Shown here piece by piece: positions 62,544 to 64,000 of a stretch of 64,000 nucleotides of DNA. The notes below the pieces were generated by a model. The model searched no databases and was not told the DNA's origin. It saw only the letters and a program-made list of their open reading frames with translations. Location: contig JBGRQA010000013.1 of assembly GCA_041725895.1 (NCBI GenBank), positions 62,001 to 126,000 on the forward strand, given 5' to 3'. The position numbers and the translations under genes were made by a program. The stretch comes from JBGRQA01 sp041725895 (GTDB lineage: Bacteria; Bacteroidota; Bacteroidia; Bacteroidales; Marinifilaceae). Each line of letters opens with the position of its first letter. The stretch's first letter is position 1.

Positions 62544-62987
62544 ATGAAAAAAGTTGTCTTAATATCTGTATTTATTCTAATGAATGTATCAACTTTGCTT
62601 GCACAGAAAGATGTGGAAGCAGAGGCAATTAAAAAGGCTATAGTAGAGGCTTATGTGGATGGAATATTTAATATTGGGGATTCGGAGGCCATAAAGAAAG
62701 GTTGGCATTCTCATTGTGATATTGTTATCTATAATCGTCGTGCTGATTCTATTAAAAAGTTACCCATTCAATATTGGGTTGATTATTTCAATGACAAACC
62801 CGGGCCTTTGCGGAAAGAAACACGTTACGAATTTACCGACATTCATATCAGTGGGAACGCAGCCGTAGCCATTGTGGAAATCTATCGGCATGAACGGCAT
62901 ATTTATACTGATTTCATGTCCTTGTATAAATTTAAGGAGGGATGGAAGGTTGCAACAAAAATATTCTATACTCATCCCAAAGTTTAG
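62544..62987 (+). CDS. Secreted NTF2-like (putative lumazine-binding-type) protein
   Basis: A 147-residue protein with a signal peptide (1-20, ending STLLAQ) and a single NTF2/SnoaL-like domain: an N-terminal helix (AEAIKKAIVEAYVDGIFNIGD), then strands with ISGNAAVAIVEIYRHE and FMSLYKFKEGWKVATKIFYTHP. This matches the periplasmic lumazine-binding-like (DUF4440-type) family in Bacteroidota. No enzymatic residues are obvious. It is a single gene closed by a terminator at 63014. Confidence 0.85.
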   Translation: MKKVVLISVFILMNVSTLLAQKDVEAEAIKKAIVEAYVDGIFNIGDSEAIKKGWHSHCDIVIYNRRADSIKKLPIQYWVDYFNDKPGPLRKETRYEFTDIHISGNAAVAIVEIYRHERHIYTDFMSLYKFKEGWKVATKIFYTHPKV

Positions 62988-63013
62988 TGATTGTTTTTGT
63001 GACAGGAAAAAAG

Positions 63014-63045
63014 TCCCATATAAGATTTTCTTGTGTGGGATTTTT
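63014..63045 (+). terminator. Rho-independent terminator after the NTF2-like gene
   Basis: A 12-bp stem with two G-U pairs (TCCCATATAAGA / TCTTGTGTGGGA) and a 3-base loop is followed by five T, 27 bases past the stop codon. Confidence 0.85.
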
Positions 63046-63267
63046 GGTATGTAGCTCTATGGGATGAAGGAAATTTGTCTGGAAAGGGAAATTGTTAATT
63101 CCCTACTCAATAAAAAGAGCATTACGAGGCGAAATTCCAATGAAAAAGGAGGAAGGAGACGTATTTTTGGACACAACCTTTTTATTCTCCTTCTTTTTTA
63201 TGAATTTTGCGCTTCTTTTATTTCGCAAAGTATTTATCTTTAATACTCCAATTCAAAGCTATATAAT

Positions 63268-64000
63268 ATGTTTAATTTTGATGAAATTAGTCTGGATCGG
63301 ATTGTGGTTCATAGTGTAGGGAATAAGCACAATGAGGAAGCCTTGAATCTTTCCAAATCTGAAATTCGCTTAGAGGATGAAACGGTGAAGGAAGTGTTGA
63401 TGAAATATTTTCTTTCCTCTTTTAAAAAGGAAGAATTTTTTAATTTTCATCACGAATCCGGGCTTGATATGAATGAGGTGTATTGTTATGCCACGGAGTA
63501 TTTTGATAATTCGGATAGTTTTTACGATCAATCTACCAACATTGCAGTTCATCTTTTCGAAAAATCAAATCATCCCAATATTAAAGGAGGGGAGTTCTAT
63601 TTGGTGAGCTTTTCAGGTTGTGTTGTTGATGGGGAGGTTTGTGAGGCCTTAGGGATTTTTAAATCGGAAAATAAGGATACCTTTTTGAAGGTTTACCATC
63701 ACCAGGAGAATTATGAACTAGGTTGTGAGAATGGCATAAACATCAAAAAACTCGATAAGGGTTGCTTAATTTTTAATACGGAAAAGGAAAGTGGCTACAA
63801 GGTTTGTATTGTGGATGCTACCAATAAGAACAACGAGGCATTGTACTGGAAGGATGACTTCCTGGGATTAAAATTAAGGGAAGACGATTTTTACCATACA
63901 CAGAACTATCTGAACATGTGTAAGGGCTTTGTTCAGGAAGTGTACAATGATGAGAATGAGGTTGGCAAAGCCGATCAGATAGATATGATGAATAAATCCA
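63268..64000 (+). CDS. Nucleoid-associated protein (NdpA/YejK-like), C-terminus beyond window
   Basis: The frame opens at ATG 63268 and runs to the window edge (244 codons). It starts MFNFDEISLDRIVVHSVGNK and continues with LLMKYFLSSFKKEEFFNF-like, IAVHLFEKSNHPNIKGGEFYLVSF and FLKVYHHQENYEL-like strands, the pattern of the 37-kDa nucleoid-associated protein family. Full-length members have about 330-350 residues, so roughly a quarter is missing. In E. coli the relative binds the nucleoid; in Bacteroidota the role is not established and some members lie in defence or mobile contexts. Confidence 0.82.
   Translation, partial: MFNFDEISLDRIVVHSVGNKHNEEALNLSKSEIRLEDETVKEVLMKYFLSSFKKEEFFNFHHESGLDMNEVYCYATEYFDNSDSFYDQSTNIAVHLFEKSNHPNIKGGEFYLVSFSGCVVDGEVCEALGIFKSENKDTFLKVYHHQENYELGCENGINIKKLDKGCLIFNTEKESGYKVCIVDATNKNNEALYWKDDFLGLKLREDDFYHTQNYLNMCKGFVQEVYNDENEVGKADQIDMMNKS

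Overview
The window looks like chromosomal DNA of an anaerobic or facultatively anaerobic, probably marine, member of the Bacteroidota (Marinilabiliales/Bacteroidales-like; inferred from gene content, not from a marker gene). Supporting signs are type IX secretion (T9SS) type-B sorting domains, PorP/SprF-like outer-membrane proteins, a GLPGLI-family protein, FtsX-type permease arrays, Bacteroidota -7 boxes (TAnnTTTG), a class III ribonucleotide reductase and a class I hybrid cluster protein. No rRNA, tRNA, CRISPR array, insertion sequence or prophage was seen.

Layout. 1-5.2 kb: an ABC exporter (permease cut by the window edge, plus ATPase) with a GLPGLI protein, divergent from a histidine kinase/OmpR-type regulator pair; a perfect palindrome lies between the divergent promoters. 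5.2-9.8 kb: a sensor kinase with a periplasmic solute-binding domain and a T9SS type-B surface protein. 10.0-13.6 kb: a compact operon of four soluble proteins: a signal-less substrate-binding-like protein with a DUF1858-like N-terminus, a Cys-rich HypB/CobW-like GTPase, a soluble ABC ATPase with a DUF1858-like N-terminus, and a zinc-ribbon protein. I do not recognise it as a described system. Its promoter carries the same 16-bp Crp/Fnr-type palindrome, at the same distance from the -7 box, as the hcp gene 19 kb away, which suggests a shared NO/nitrosative or redox response. 14.0-25.1 kb: three FtsX/MacB-type permeases and one LolD/MacB-type ATPase, divergent from a sigma-54 activator and its kinase; a candidate sigma-54 promoter precedes the permease operon. 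25.5-28.9 kb: a cobalamin riboswitch ahead of nrdD-nrdG. 29.0-31.3 kb: hcp and a small cupin. 31.4-32.1 kb: a GxxExxY gene broken by an in-frame stop and flanked by inverted copies of a CGCAAAG-rich repeat. 32.2-33.8 kb: a PepSY membrane protein.

33.9-39.7 kb (minus) and 44.1-60.2 kb (plus) hold two cell-surface modules, each with a PorP/SprF-like protein, a TPR/PD40/OmpA protein and a T9SS type-B cargo. The second cargo is a giant adhesin of about 4,200 residues with 23 cadherin-like repeats. Between them lie a phosphatidylserine-decarboxylase-family enzyme, a carboxypeptidase-regulatory-like protein and an odd non-genic zone with two sets of repeats on a 42-bp period. 60.4-64 kb: a LytS/LytR-type two-component pair, a secreted NTF2-like protein and the start of a nucleoid-associated protein.
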